This document shows, piece after piece, positions 24,470-33,162 of a stretch of 64,000 nt of DNA. Position 1 is the stretch's first letter, and the number at the start of each line of letters is the position of its first letter. Made by a program: the position numbers and the translations under genes. The notes beneath the pieces were generated by a model. That model was given only the letters and a program-made list of their open reading frames with translations. It made no database searches and was not told where the DNA came from. Source of the stretch: Nocardioides marmoriginsengisoli (GTDB lineage Bacteria; Actinomycetota; Actinomycetes; Propionibacteriales; Nocardioidaceae); assembly GCF_003725695.1 (NCBI RefSeq), contig NZ_RJSE01000003.1:380006-444005 (forward strand). Reading direction: 5' to 3'.

Positions 24470-26296
24470 TCAGCCGACCAGCTTCGGCGTCCCGCAGCTC
24501 GGGGTCCTCCTCGGCGTGTAGTTGGACCCGGCGACCGTGAGCCCGAGCGTGGTCTTGAGGGTGGTCGTCAACGCGTTCAGCAGGGGTGTGACGACGGTGG
24601 TCAGCAGTGGCGCGATCAGATTCGCGGTCACAGCGTTGGCGACCTGAGTCAAATTGACGAGCAGCTTGTTCACCAAGGGATAGCCGTTGCTGAAGGTTCC
24701 TTCCGTCACGATGTCGATCTTGGGATCCAGGTACCCCACCGAGAGATCGCCGCTCGGGCCAGCCTTGCCCTTGTCGTAGTCGCCCGGGATCGCAAGCGAG
24801 GCCGTCACCGACTTGTCGGCGGAAGGCACCGTCGTCAACTTCACGCTGAGCGTCGAGGTCACGGTCTCCGTCTTCCGCCCGATGCCCAGTACGCCTCCGT
24901 AGTGCCGGGTCTCCTTGATCATCAACGGAATGGTGACCGTGGCCGGCAGCAGCGAGGACTCCTCCCGGACCGACATCGAGGTCGGATTCGCACCGTCGCA
25001 AGCCAGGCTGAGCACCGTGCCCGAGGCGGAGGCGAGCGAGACATTGGCCTCCAGCTTCCCCAGCGTGACGACGGGCAGGTCGTAGGTGTCCCCGCCCAGG
25101 AGTGCTCCGAGCAGTCCCAGGACCCCGCTGAGGATCCCGTTCAGGGCATTCACCAGGTTCAGCACGCCGCCGGTCAAGCTGCCCGAGGCATTGAGGTCGG
25201 CGGTGGCCCTGAGGGACGTCTGCGCCATCGTCTTCTTGCCCTCGCCCAGGCACACGTTCATCGGCCGGCTCCCCACCGTCACGTCGAGTCCCAACCCGGT
25301 GAGGTTGCTGCTCGACGCCGTCAGGTGCAGCGGCGCGTTGCCGTTGGCCAGCTGGAGCGCGGCCGCGGCCAGGTCCAGGGCGTTCATGGTGGCGCCGAGC
25401 CCCGCGGTGACACCCTGGCTGATCCCGAGCAGAGTGCCGACGTTGACCGTCGTCCCGGGCGGCACGTGCAGTCCGATCTGCTGCTGCAGCGCCTGCGCCG
25501 CGACCGTCGCGCCCTGCGCGTTCAGTGCGGCGACCTGGGCGGCGATCACCTGCGCGGCGGTCACGTTCGCGGCGAGCACCTCGTCGAAACCGCCGACCCC
25601 GAGCTGGGTCTTCAGGATGTTCAGGAAGCTCAGCACCTCGATGTCGGCGTTGAGGATGCCGGAGCTGCTCAGCACCTGGGTGTCGATCGAGGTCCCGATG
25701 ATCTTGGTGATCGGGCCGAGGACCGTGGAGTCACCGCTGTTGAGAGCGGCAGCGTACGAGTTCATGGTCATGCAAGCCTTGAGCTCGGCGTTCCCGATCG
25801 CCGAGCGGCAGACGCCCCCGGAACCCGGCATCAGCCGGAAGGACGCCGAGCCGGTCGCCGTCACCAGGACCGCGTTGGCGGACTTGTTCGCGGGCACGGC
25901 CTTGAAGTAGCTGTTGTACGGACTGCCGCTGCAGCCCAGCGACTGGTTCGAGACGAACGTCGCGTCCTCCTCGATGTAGCCCAGGAAGACCGCCATCTTC
26001 GGCACCTTGACCTGCTGGGCGTTGTACGACGCGGTCTCGGTCCCGCCCACGACACCGTTCGACCCGGCGGCGCTGCTCACGGCGTCGGCGACCGTCGGCG
26101 TCTGACCGATGCCGAGCTTCCGCCCCAGGTCCAGGGCAGCGGCGTCGGCGACTGCCTGCATGTCCCCGCGCGCCACCCGCTGCATGCCGATGTCGACGGC
26201 GAGACCCGCCAGCGGGATCATCACGACGCAGATGACCAGCGCCATCATCACCGCGACCGCTCCGGTCTCGCGGCGCCGGCGCTCGACCCACCGCAT
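24470..26296 (-). CDS. TadG-like pilus-assembly/secreted protein with TadE/G N-terminus
   Basis: A 608-residue protein. The N-terminus RRRRETGAVAVMMALVICVVMIPLAGLAVDIGMQRVARGDMQAVADAAALDLGR is the Tad (PF13400-type) start: a basic segment, one transmembrane helix and the conserved D-x-A-A-L. The rest is long, exposed and rich in Ala, Leu, Asn and Thr with several cysteines, and I recognise no enzyme domain. Its start shares one base with the tadE stop. No TadA ATPase, TadB/C or Flp pilin gene is in the window, so the pair is separated from any complete Tad locus or works alone at the cell surface. Confidence 0.8.
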   Translation of the reverse strand: MRWVERRRRETGAVAVMMALVICVVMIPLAGLAVDIGMQRVARGDMQAVADAAALDLGRKLGIGQTPTVADAVSSAAGSNGVVGGTETASYNAQQVKVPKMAVFLGYIEEDATFVSNQSLGCSGSPYNSYFKAVPANKSANAVLVTATGSASFRLMPGSGGVCRSAIGNAELKACMTMNSYAAALNSGDSTVLGPITKIIGTSIDTQVLSSSGILNADIEVLSFLNILKTQLGVGGFDEVLAANVTAAQVIAAQVAALNAQGATVAAQALQQQIGLHVPPGTTVNVGTLLGISQGVTAGLGATMNALDLAAAALQLANGNAPLHLTASSSNLTGLGLDVTVGSRPMNVCLGEGKKTMAQTSLRATADLNASGSLTGGVLNLVNALNGILSGVLGLLGALLGGDTYDLPVVTLGKLEANVSLASASGTVLSLACDGANPTSMSVREESSLLPATVTIPLMIKETRHYGGVLGIGRKTETVTSTLSVKLTTVPSADKSVTASLAIPGDYDKGKAGPSGDLSVGYLDPKIDIVTEGTFSNGYPLVNKLLVNLTQVANAVTANLIAPLLTTVVTPLLNALTTTLKTTLGLTVAGSNYTPRRTPSCGTPKLVG

Positions 26297-26736
26297 CAGC
26301 TCACCTGCACGACGGAGGTGAACCTCAGCTGCGTCGGCAGCGTGAAGCCGAGGCCGGGCACGGTCGGCAGCAGGCTGTGGTCACGGTAGGGGTAGCTCAC
26401 CGTCACCGTGACGCAGGTGTGCGGGCTCGGGCACCCGGTCGTCGTCGGCGCCGAGACGACGCAGCTCAGGTGTCCGCTGGTGCAGCTCAGGCCGTAGCTC
26501 GAGAGGGCGTTCTCGATGGCCTTGTTGGCCGTGGCCGTGACACTCGACGTCGGCGCACCCACGGCTGCGCGGGCGCCCTCCGAGGCCGACTGCGACAGCG
26601 CCTGCCGGAAGCTGAACATGTACGCGTAGGCGATCGTGGCGAACACGAGCGGCAACACGATGAAGCAGATGCACAACGCAGTCTCGACGACCGCGGCGCC
26701 GCGGTCGTCTCGCTTCCTTGATCCCCACATCGACAT
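26296..26736 (-). CDS. TadE-family protein
   Basis: A 146-residue TadE-like pseudopilin. DDRGAAVVETALCICFIVLPLVFATIAYAYMFSFRQALSQSASEGARAA matches the family: a charged N-terminus, conserved glutamate, one transmembrane helix and a following amphipathic segment. AAGGGGG lies six bases before the ATG at 26736, and a hairpin lies farther upstream. It is coupled to tadG by a one-base overlap. The cysteine pairs suggest an exported domain. Confidence 0.85.
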   Translation of the reverse strand: MSMWGSRKRDDRGAAVVETALCICFIVLPLVFATIAYAYMFSFRQALSQSASEGARAAVGAPTSSVTATANKAIENALSSYGLSCTSGHLSCVVSAPTTTGCPSPHTCVTVTVSYPYRDHSLLPTVPGLGFTLPTQLRFTSVVQVS

Positions 26737-26772
26737 GGAAGCCCCCTTCCGAAAAAGGAGACTATCTGCCTT

Positions 26773-26790
26773 AAGGGACGTTTGTCCCTT
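26773..26790. terminator. Short hairpin between DUF2469 gene and tadE
   Basis: AAGGGAC (26773-26779) and GTCCCTT (26784-26790) flank a four-base loop. On the plus strand it is followed by TTTTATC. It separates the rnhB-DUF2469 genes from tadE. It may be a terminator or part of the tadE leader. Confidence 0.5.
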
Positions 26791-26818
26791 TTATCGGGAT
26801 TGTTCTAGACCAGTGCGA

Positions 26819-27127
26819 CTACGCCTTGGGAGGCTCGAAGTCGGACTTGTTGAGCTCCTCGACGTTCACGTCCTTGAACGTCAGGACCTTGACGTTCTTG
26901 GCGAACCGCGCGGGCCGGTACATGTCCCAGACCCAGGCGTCGGTCATCGAGACCTCGAAGAACACGTCCCCCGCCTCGGTCCGCGCCTTCACGTCGACCT
27001 GGTTGCACAGGTAGAAGCGCCGGTCGGTCTCCACGACGTACTTGAAGATCCCGACGACGTCGCGGTACTCCCGGTAGAGCGTCAGCTCCATCTCGGTCTC
27101 GTACTTCTCGAGATCCTCCGCGCTCAT
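26819..27127 (-). CDS. DUF2469 protein
   Basis: A 102-residue actinobacterial protein of unknown function (DUF2469). The opening SAEDLEKYETEMELTLYREYRDVV and the central YLCNQVDVKAR and MTDAWVWDMYRPARF segments are the conserved family blocks. It overlaps the rnhB stop by four bases, the usual place next to ribonuclease HII. No catalytic motif is evident. Confidence 0.93.
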   Translation of the reverse strand: MSAEDLEKYETEMELTLYREYRDVVGIFKYVVETDRRFYLCNQVDVKARTEAGDVFFEVSMTDAWVWDMYRPARFAKNVKVLTFKDVNVEELNKSDFEPPKA

Positions 27128-27846
27128 CGACTCTCCTCCAGGTCCAGCTCAAGTTGCGGTTCGAGGCTAAGCGGTACGTCGTCGACGAGCCCCGCGGCCC
27201 GCCGCACGTTCACGAACCTCATCCGATGGATCGGACACGGACCGTGCTCGGCCAGCGCCTCGGAGTGCTCGGCGGTGATGTACCCCTTGTGCGTGGCGAA
27301 ATCGTAGTCCGGCCAGCGCTCGTGCTGCTGCATCATGATCCGGTCGCGCGTCACCTTCGCGATCACCGAGGCGGCGGAGATGCAGGCGGCCACCCGGTCG
27401 CCCTTCCACATCGCCAGGCCGGGGACCTCCAGGCCGTCGACCGGGAACCCGTCCGTGAGCACGTACGACGGCCGCAGCTCGAGTCGCGCCAGTGCGCGGC
27501 GCAGCGCCTCGACGTTGGCGACGTGCATCCCGAGCCGGTCGCACTCCTCCGAGTCGATCACCACGACCGACCAGGCCAGCGCCCGCTTCGTGACCTGGGC
27601 GTAGCAGCGCTCCCTGGCCTTCGCGGTGAGCAGCTTGGAGTCGTTCAGCTCCGGAACCTGTCCGGCCTTCCCCGCGGGCAGGATCGCCGCGGCGGCCACC
27701 AGCGGTCCCGCGCACGCACCGCGTCCGGCCTCGTCGACTCCCGCGACCGGGTCGAGCCCGGCCCGGCGCAGCGCGCGCTCGTAGCCGTACAGCCCGGCGT
27801 CGCGCCGGATCGTCGCACCACGCGGCAGGCCGGGAGACGTCGTCAT
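27124..27846 (-). CDS. rnhB: Ribonuclease HII
   Basis: RNase HII removes ribonucleotides from RNA-DNA hybrids. The 240-residue protein has the first catalytic pair in AGVDEAGRGACAGP (Asp38, Glu39), LNDSKLL, and the later acidic residues in VASVIAKVTRDR-type (SAASVIAKVTRDRIM) and DYDFATHKGY segments. It follows lepB and precedes DUF2469 with a four-base overlap. The N-terminal 20 residues before GLYGYE are variable, so the exact start is less sure. Confidence 0.96.
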   Translation of the reverse strand: MTTSPGLPRGATIRRDAGLYGYERALRRAGLDPVAGVDEAGRGACAGPLVAAAAILPAGKAGQVPELNDSKLLTAKARERCYAQVTKRALAWSVVVIDSEECDRLGMHVANVEALRRALARLELRPSYVLTDGFPVDGLEVPGLAMWKGDRVAACISAASVIAKVTRDRIMMQQHERWPDYDFATHKGYITAEHSEALAEHGPCPIHRMRFVNVRRAAGLVDDVPLSLEPQLELDLEESR

Positions 27847-27858
27847 CGCGCACCCCGC

Positions 27859-28617
27859 CTACGGGTTGGGGATGTCCTTGAAGGTCTCCGGCGTGTGGAT
27901 CCGCTCGGCCCGCTTCCACGGCCAGATCAGCGCCCAGACCTTGCCGACGACCAGGTCGGTCGAGACCATCCCCCCACCGGGCTGGCCCAGGTGCAGGCGC
28001 GAGTCGGAGGAGTTGCTGCGGTTGTCGCCCATCACCCAGAGGTGCCCCTGGGTGACCCGGATGTCGAACTTGTCGTCGGAGGGCAGCACGTTCTTCGGCA
28101 GGTACGGCTCGTCGAGCGCCTTGCCGTTGACGGTGATCCGGCCCTTGGCGTCGCAGCAGACCACCCGGTCGCCGCCGATGCCGATCACCCGCTTCACCAG
28201 GTGACCGCCGGACGGGTAGAGCCCGATCGCCTCGAGCCCCTTGGTGAGCGGGTTGCTCGCCGTACGGGTCTCGCTCTCGTCGAGCCAGCCGCCCGGGTCC
28301 TTGAAGACGATGATGTCGCCGCGCTTCGGGTCCTTGCCGCCCCAGTACGAGACCTTCTGGACGAGGATCCGGTCGTTCTTGATGAAGAGCGGCTCCATCG
28401 ACTCCGACGGGATGTAGAACGCCTGGACGAAGAAGTACTTGATGCCGATCGCGAGCACCAGGGCGATCGCGAGCAGCAGCAGGCTCTCCTGCCAGACCGG
28501 CAGCGGAGCCTTGCCCGAGTCCTTCTTCGACTTGTGCTTGGCCGTGCTGCCGGGCGCGTCGACAGACGCCGTGCCGGGCTCCGAAACGGCGCCCGGCTCC
28601 GAGGAAGGTTCAGTCAC
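27859..28617 (-). CDS. lepB: Signal peptidase I
   Basis: LepB removes signal peptides from exported proteins. The 252-residue protein has a cytoplasmic N-terminus rich in Ser/Pro/Lys, one transmembrane helix (about 44-62), the catalytic serine in PSESMEP (Ser73), the general-base lysine in VKRVIGIGGDRV and the box VMGDNRSNSSDSR. The GTG start is leaderless, with TAGGCT exactly six bases upstream. It lies between rplS and rnhB as in other actinobacteria. Confidence 0.97.
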   Translation of the reverse strand: MTEPSSEPGAVSEPGTASVDAPGSTAKHKSKKDSGKAPLPVWQESLLLLAIALVLAIGIKYFFVQAFYIPSESMEPLFIKNDRILVQKVSYWGGKDPKRGDIIVFKDPGGWLDESETRTASNPLTKGLEAIGLYPSGGHLVKRVIGIGGDRVVCCDAKGRITVNGKALDEPYLPKNVLPSDDKFDIRVTQGHLWVMGDNRSNSSDSRLHLGQPGGGMVSTDLVVGKVWALIWPWKRAERIHTPETFKDIPNP

Positions 28618-28623
28618 AAGCGG

Positions 28624-28629
28624 AGCCTA
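28624..28629 (-). promoter_or_regulatory. -10 element of leaderless lepB
   Basis: TAGGCT on the minus strand ends six bases before the GTG of lepB, with no Shine-Dalgarno between. This gives lepB its own promoter downstream of rplS. Confidence 0.55.
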
Positions 28630-28674
28630 ACGGTGAGTCCCAACGCACTCGGCCTTTCTGGGCGGTGCGGCGAC

Positions 28675-29025
28675 TCAGGCCTCGCGGCGCTCCTTGATCT
28701 TCGCTGCCTTGCCGCGCAGGTTGCGCAGGTAGTACAGCTTGGCGCGACGGACGTCACCGCGGGTGACGACCTCGATCTGCTCGAAGATCGGGGAGTTGAT
28801 CGGGAAGGTGCGCTCGACGCCGACACCGAAGGAGACCTTGCGGACGGTGAAGGTGCGGCCGACGCCGGAGCCCTGGACGCGGATGACGACGCCCTGGAAG
28901 ACCTGGACGCGGGAGCGGTTGCCCTCGACGACCTTGACGTGGACCTTGACGGTGTCGCCGGCCCGGAAAGCCGGGACATCGGTGCGCAGGGTGGACGCGG
29001 CGAGCGCGTCGATGACGTTGGTCAT
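28675..29025 (-). CDS. rplS: 50S ribosomal protein L19
   Basis: L19, 116 residues, at the 30S-50S interface. [29 protein letters not shown] and [17 protein letters not shown] are conserved. GAGGAGA precedes the ATG by five bases. It follows trmD after about 225 bases and so may have its own promoter there. Confidence 0.98.
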   Translation of the reverse strand: MTNVIDALAASTLRTDVPAFRAGDTVKVHVKVVEGNRSRVQVFQGVVIRVQGSGVGRTFTVRKVSFGVGVERTFPINSPIFEQIEVVTRGDVRRAKLYYLRNLRGKAAKIKERREA

Positions 29026-29214
29026 GGTGTCTCCTCGCGATCGCCACAGGTCAGCCGCGGATAAGTGGTGGAACGTTACGGTGTCGGTCCCGTCCGGTGG
29101 CCGGTGCGCTGCGCCCCCTGTGGCAGGTGCTCACGCGGATCCCCGGATCGGTGGTGCTCGGGCGATCGTGGCCGACTGGACCGAGGAGCAAGTCTGCCAG
29201 AGAAGGCGTCCCAA

Positions 29215-29250
29215 CCGGAAATCGGCCCGGAAATCGGCTCAGAAATCGGC
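29215..29250. repeat. Three tandem 12-bp repeats touching the trmD stop
   Basis: CCGGAAATCGGC, CCGGAAATCGGC and TCAGAAATCGGC follow one another without a gap at 29215-29250 and end at the base before the trmD-GNAT stop codon. They lie in the trmD-rplS intergenic space. Function is unknown; replication slippage is a simple origin. Confidence 0.7.
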
Positions 29251-30393
29251 TCAGGCCCGCTTCTTCGTCAAACGGACCACTCCGGGTTCGACCACGCCGC
29301 GGAGCCGGTACCCGGCCTTCTTGTAGATCCGCTGGTTCCGCTCGCTACCGGCCCCGGTGAAGAGCTCGAAGCCGGTGGCCCCGGCGGGGGCGAGCGACTC
29401 GATCCGCGCGAGGAGCTCTCGGCCCAGCCCGCTCCCCTGCAGGTCCGGCGCGACCATCAACCGGCCGATGTCCCAGGTGTGCCCGACCAGCTTGGCCCGG
29501 ACGGCGCCTACCAGGCGACCGGCTGCGCGCACCACCAGCACGGTGTCGGCGGCGACCCAGGTCTGGACGTCGGCCAGGTCCTCGGTGAGCGCCGGGATCA
29601 CCACGCCCGGGTTCGCCTGCTGCTCCTGGACCCAGCAGGCGCGCTGCAGGGTGAAGATCTCGCCCGCGTCGGCCGCCTCGGCCAACCGGAGCTCCCGCCC
29701 GTCGACCAGCGTCGAGGGGTGGCGCAGGTCCGGGCGCCGTTCGGCGGTACGACGCTCCGACTGCTCCGCGCGCCACGCCGCGATCCGGCCGTGGTCCCCC
29801 GACAGCAGCGCCTCGGGGACGTCGTGCCCGCGCCAGGAGGACGGCTTGGTGTAGACCGGGTACTCGAGCAGACCGTCCGCGTGCGACTCCTCGTCCAGCG
29901 ACGCGGCGTTGCCCATGAATCCCGGGATCAGCCGGACGACGGCCTCGATGATCGCGAGCGCGGCCACCTCGCCGCCGTTGAGCACGTAGTCGCCGAGCGA
30001 GAGCTCGCGGACCTCGAGCCGTCCGGCGGCCTCGTCGAGGACGCGCTGGTCGATGCCCTCGTAGCGACCGCAGGCGAAGACCAGGTGCTCGCGGGTCGAC
30101 AGCTCCGCGGCGATCTCCTGGCTGAACGGGATGCCCGAGGGCGTCGGCACCACCAGGACGGCTCCGTCCGGGGCGACGGCGTCCAGCGCGGCGCCCCACG
30201 GCTCGGGCTTCATCACCATGCCGGCGCCGCCGCCGTACGGGGTGTCGTCGACGGTGCGGTGCTTGTCGACCGCCCAGTCGCGCAGGTCGTGCACGCTCAG
30301 GTCGAGCAGGCCCTTGGCGCGCGCCTTGCCCGGCAGCGAGAGCTCGAGCGGCGCGAGGTAGCCCGGGAAGATGGAGAGGACGTCGATCCGCAT
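29251..30393 (-). CDS. trmD: TrmD-GNAT fusion: tRNA (guanine37-N1)-methyltransferase with C-terminal acetyltransferase domain
   Basis: A 380-residue fusion. The first 235 residues are TrmD, a trefoil-knot SAM methyltransferase that makes m1G37 in t[44 protein letters not shown] and [28 protein letters not shown]. After a linker rich in Arg and Glu, residues about 250-380 form a GNAT domain: [20 protein letters not shown], then [20 protein letters not shown] (acetyl-CoA loop Q-x-x-G-x-G) and a final [14 protein letters not shown] start at the ATG at 30393; the 28 codons upstream are rimM in another frame. The acetylation target is unknown. Confidence 0.93.
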   Translation of the reverse strand: MRIDVLSIFPGYLAPLELSLPGKARAKGLLDLSVHDLRDWAVDKHRTVDDTPYGGGAGMVMKPEPWGAALDAVAPDGAVLVVPTPSGIPFSQEIAAELSTREHLVFACGRYEGIDQRVLDEAAGRLEVRELSLGDYVLNGGEVAALAIIEAVVRLIPGFMGNAASLDEESHADGLLEYPVYTKPSSWRGHDVPEALLSGDHGRIAAWRAEQSERRTAERRPDLRHPSTLVDGRELRLAEAADAGEIFTLQRACWVQEQQANPGVVIPALTEDLADVQTWVAADTVLVVRAAGRLVGAVRAKLVGHTWDIGRLMVAPDLQGSGLGRELLARIESLAPAGATGFELFTGAGSERNQRIYKKAGYRLRGVVEPGVVRLTKKRA

Positions 30394-30400
30394 GGCCACG

Positions 30401-30958
30401 TCAGTCCGTCTGCGTGTCCAGGTCGGAGAGCAGCCCCGGCTGGTCGACGACCACGATCCGGCCGCCGGCGATGTCAACCTCGGGGACGAGCTCGGAGACG
30501 AACGGGACCAGCACGTCCGGGCCGTCCGCGGTGATCACCAGCAGGTCCTGCGCGGTCCCGTGCACGATCTCGCGAAGCACGCCGACCGGCCGGCCGTCGG
30601 TGGTCTCCACGGCGAGCCCGACGAGCTGGTGGTCGTAGAACTCCTCGGGGTCCTCCGGCCGCTCGTCGGGGTCGACGTCGATCGAGAGGATCGTCCCGCG
30701 GGCCTCCTCGGCGGCGTTGCGGTCCGCGACCTCGGCGAACCGGACGAGCAAACGGCCCGAGTGCCACCGGGTCCCGGCCACCGTGAGGTGGGCCGGGCCG
30801 GGGGCACCGGGCCGCTTGTTCTCTGATCTCAGGACCGCACCATCGGCGAAGCGACGGTCCGGCTCGTCGGTACGAGGCTCCACGGAGACCTCGCCCTTGA
30901 TGCCGTGCGGCTTGCCGATCCGCCCGACGACGATCGTCTCAAGGTCTGCGTTGCTCAC
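30401..30958 (-). CDS. rimM: 16S rRNA processing protein RimM
   Basis: RimM, 185 residues, helps assemble the 30S head and binds S19. [28 protein letters not shown] opens the N-terminal barrel, and a PRC-like C-terminal barrel begins near [20 protein letters not shown] lies eight bases before the GTG. It ends seven bases before trmD, so the two are co-translated. Confidence 0.97.
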   Translation of the reverse strand: MSNADLETIVVGRIGKPHGIKGEVSVEPRTDEPDRRFADGAVLRSENKRPGAPGPAHLTVAGTRWHSGRLLVRFAEVADRNAAEEARGTILSIDVDPDERPEDPEEFYDHQLVGLAVETTDGRPVGVLREIVHGTAQDLLVITADGPDVLVPFVSELVPEVDIAGGRIVVVDQPGLLSDLDTQTD

Positions 30959-31037
30959 CTGTGGGACTCCTGTCGACCGACGGTCCGCGCCGGACGCACC
31001 GGCCGGCGGCCGTGGTCCGCGCGGGGCGGGATGCCGG

Positions 31038-31280
31038 TTAGCGCCTGCGGTCGACGTCCACGAAGTCCACGCGCGCGCCGCCGCGACCCGCCAGGGCCGA
31101 GACGACGGTGCGGAACGCGGTGGCCGTGCGACCGTTGCGGCCGATCACCTTGCCCAGGTCCGACGGGTGTACCCGGACCTCGAGGATGGATCCGCGGCGC
31201 AGCTGCTTGTCCTTGACCGAGACGTCGTCGGGGTTGTCGACGACGCCGCGGACCAGGTGCTCCAGCGCTTCGGCCAGCAT
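31038..31280 (-). CDS. khpA: KH-domain RNA-binding protein KhpA
   Basis: An 80-residue single KH domain. The G-x-x-G loop reads VIGRNGRTA. KhpA-type proteins bind RNA with KhpB and affect cell elongation and division in Gram-positives. The gene lies five bases after rpsP and before rimM, the standard position. The start at 31280 fits the family length. Confidence 0.95.
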   Translation of the reverse strand: MLAEALEHLVRGVVDNPDDVSVKDKQLRRGSILEVRVHPSDLGKVIGRNGRTATAFRTVVSALAGRGGARVDFVDVDRRR

Positions 31281-31285
31281 CGTGC

Positions 31286-31858
31286 TCAGGCCTCGGTGGT
31301 CTCGGCGGCAGCCTCGGCCGGAGCCTCGGCAGCAGGCGCCTCGTCAGCGGCCGGCGCCTCGTCGGCAGCGGCCTCAGCCGGAGCCTCGGCAGCGGGGGCC
31401 TCCTCGACGGGAGCCTCCTCGACGGGGGCCTCCTCGGCCTTGGGCTCCTCGGCCTTGGGCTCCTCAGCCTTCTTCTCGGCCTTCTTCTTGGTCACGGCCT
31501 CGCGCTTCGGCTCGTTCGCCGCGTCCTTGAGGGCCTCGTTGAAGATGTCGAGCTTGTCGCGCTTCGGCTCCTTGACCTTCAGGGTGCCCTCGGCGCCCGG
31601 GAGGCCCTTGAACTTCTGCCAGTCACCGGTGATCTTGAGGATGGCCTCGACGGCCTCGCTCGGCTGCGCGCCGACGCCCAGCCAGTATTGCGCCCGGTCG
31701 GAGGTGACCTCGATGAACGAGGGCTCTTCCTTGGGGTGGTACTTGCCGATCTCCTCGATGACCTTGCCGTCCCGCTTCTTCCGGCCGTCGACGACGACGA
31801 CGCGGTAGTACGGCTGACGGATCTTGCCCATGCGCTTCAAACGAATCTTGACGGCCAC
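31286..31858 (-). CDS. rpsP: 30S ribosomal protein S16 with acidic Ala/Glu/Pro tail
   Basis: S16. The core [41 protein letters not shown] and [18 protein letters not shown] is typical and about 115 residues long. Then a Lys/Glu linker leads into about 60 residues of [14 protein letters not shown] and PAAEAP units, for 190 residues in all. The tail resembles that of S2. The GTG follows AAGGAGA by about ten bases. It leads the rpsP-khpA-rimM-trmD genes. Confidence 0.96.
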   Translation of the reverse strand: MAVKIRLKRMGKIRQPYYRVVVVDGRKKRDGKVIEEIGKYHPKEEPSFIEVTSDRAQYWLGVGAQPSEAVEAILKITGDWQKFKGLPGAEGTLKVKEPKRDKLDIFNEALKDAANEPKREAVTKKKAEKKAEEPKAEEPKAEEAPVEEAPVEEAPAAEAPAEAAADEAPAADEAPAAEAPAEAAAETTEA

Positions 31859-32031
31859 TGGTGTGGTGTCTCCTTGCGAGTCTGGATTGGGTGAGCGACC
31901 TGAACCAGGTGGGGACCGGGTCGGACAACTCGGGGGGCTCGAGCGGATCGGGATAGAGGGTCCGAAACCGCCTGAGACTCAGCGAGACATTCTGCCAGAG
32001 ATCATCCCGGTGCAGAAATCGAGTCCACGCA

Positions 32032-32074
32032 CCACGACGCCCGACTCGACGCGCCCCAATGCCGGACTCAACGG
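32032..32074. repeat. Intergenic repeat module E (CCACGACGCC...CCGGACTCAACGG)
   Basis: A 43-base segment that aligns without gaps to 58185-58227, with 33 of 43 positions equal. It starts CCACGACGCC and ends CCGGACTCAACGG. On the minus strand the end reads CCGTTGAGTCCGG, sharing CGTTGAGT with the repeats at 5868, 33163 and 56683. It includes the amidohydrolase stop codon. Confidence 0.55.
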
Positions 32075-33141
32075 ACCTGGGTGCCGCGCAGGACGATGCA
32101 GGAGGGTTCGCGGAGGACGGTGAGGTCGGTGAGCGGGTTGCGCGGGTAGACGACGAAGTCGGCGGGCGCCCCCTCGGCCAGCGTCGGGTTCCAGCCGAGC
32201 CAGGCCCGGGCCCGCCAGGACGCCGCGCCGAGGGCGTACTCGGCCGGCAGCCCGAGGCCGGCCATCGCGAGCACCTCTCCGGCCAGGTTGCCGTGCTTGC
32301 TGATCCCGCCTCCGTCGGAGCCGGCGTACAGGGCGACACCGGCCTCGTACGCCGACATCAGGGTGTCCCGGCGCCGGGCGTACAGGTCGGTCATCGTGGT
32401 CGCGTACGCCGGGAACTTCTCCCGGCCGCCCGCGGCGTGCTCGGGGAACTTGTCGACCTGCATCACCGTCGGGACCAGCGCGGTCCCCTGCGCGACCATC
32501 GCCTCGATCAGGTCCGTGGTCAGTCCGGTGCCGTGCTCGATGCAGTCGATGCCGGCCGCAATCAGCCCGGGGAGCACGTCGTACCCGAAGCAGTGCGCGG
32601 TCACCTTGGCGCCGTGCGCGTGCGCGGCGTCGATCGCCGCGGCGAACGCCTCGGCCGGGAACGACGGCGCCAGGTCGCCCTCCTCGCGCGAGATCCAGTC
32701 CCCCACCAGCTTCACCCAGCCGTCGCCGCGCTGGGCCTCGAGCGCGACCGTGGCGGCGAGCTCCGCCGGCTCCACCTCGTGGGCGTAGTTGCGGATGTAG
32801 CGCTTGGTGCGTCCGACGTGCCGCCCCGCGCGGATCAGCCGCGGCAGGTCGTCGCGCTCCTGGACCCAGCGGGTGTCCAGCGCCGATCCGCAGTCCCGGA
32901 GCAGCAGGGCGCCGCCGTCCCGGTCCGCGATCGCCTGCTCCTCGGCGGTCTCGCGGTCGGTCGCCCCGTGGTCGTCCAGGCCGATGTGGCAGTGCGCGTC
33001 GACCAGTCCCGGCACGATCCAGCCCTCGACCACTGTCTCGGCACCGGGCTGCACCTCGTAGGTGATCCGGCCGTCGACGACGTACAGGTCCGCGGCCTCG
33101 CCGTCGGGCAGCACCGGCCCCCGGAATCTCATCACTGGCAC
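32068..33141 (-). CDS. Metal-dependent amidohydrolase
   Basis: A 357-residue amidohydrolase-superfamily enzyme. Metal ligands are seen in VDAHCHIGL (H-x-H), the possible carbamylated lysine in GWVKLVGDW, histidines in TAHCFGYD and IEHGTG, and the catalytic aspartate in YAGSDGGG. The family includes imidazolonepropionase-like and prolidase-like hydrolases; the substrate cannot be given. I chose the GTG at 33141, which has TACGGT seven bases upstream and no Shine-Dalgarno. The ORF can be extended 19 codons, but that would run into a palindromic repeat. It is separated from ffh by repeat locus B. Confidence 0.82.
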   Translation of the reverse strand: MPVMRFRGPVLPDGEAADLYVVDGRITYEVQPGAETVVEGWIVPGLVDAHCHIGLDDHGATDRETAEEQAIADRDGGALLLRDCGSALDTRWVQERDDLPRLIRAGRHVGRTKRYIRNYAHEVEPAELAATVALEAQRGDGWVKLVGDWISREEGDLAPSFPAEAFAAAIDAAHAHGAKVTAHCFGYDVLPGLIAAGIDCIEHGTGLTTDLIEAMVAQGTALVPTVMQVDKFPEHAAGGREKFPAYATTMTDLYARRRDTLMSAYEAGVALYAGSDGGGISKHGNLAGEVLAMAGLGLPAEYALGAASWRARAWLGWNPTLAEGAPADFVVYPRNPLTDLTVLREPSCIVLRGTQVR

Positions 33142-33148
33142 GCGTCCG

Positions 33149-33154
33149 ACCGTA
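33149..33154 (-). promoter_or_regulatory. -10 element of amidohydrolase gene
   Basis: TACGGT on the minus strand lies seven bases before the GTG at 33141, next to repeat locus B. It supports a leaderless start. Confidence 0.4.
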
Positions 33155-33162
33155 GCGGACCC

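Noticed and set aside
20312..24540. Very long plus-strand frames over xerC, dprA, comM and yraN
   Set aside because: They are mirror frames of four well-supported overlapping genes and have low-complexity translations.
26791..26810. CCCGATAA upstream of tadE as a WhiG/FliA-type promoter
   Set aside because: The -10-like part fits, but no TAAA lies at the required distance upstream.
26737..26818. Possible c-di-GMP riboswitch before tadE
   Set aside because: Only one short hairpin is present; the conserved GEMM core and tetraloop receptor are missing.
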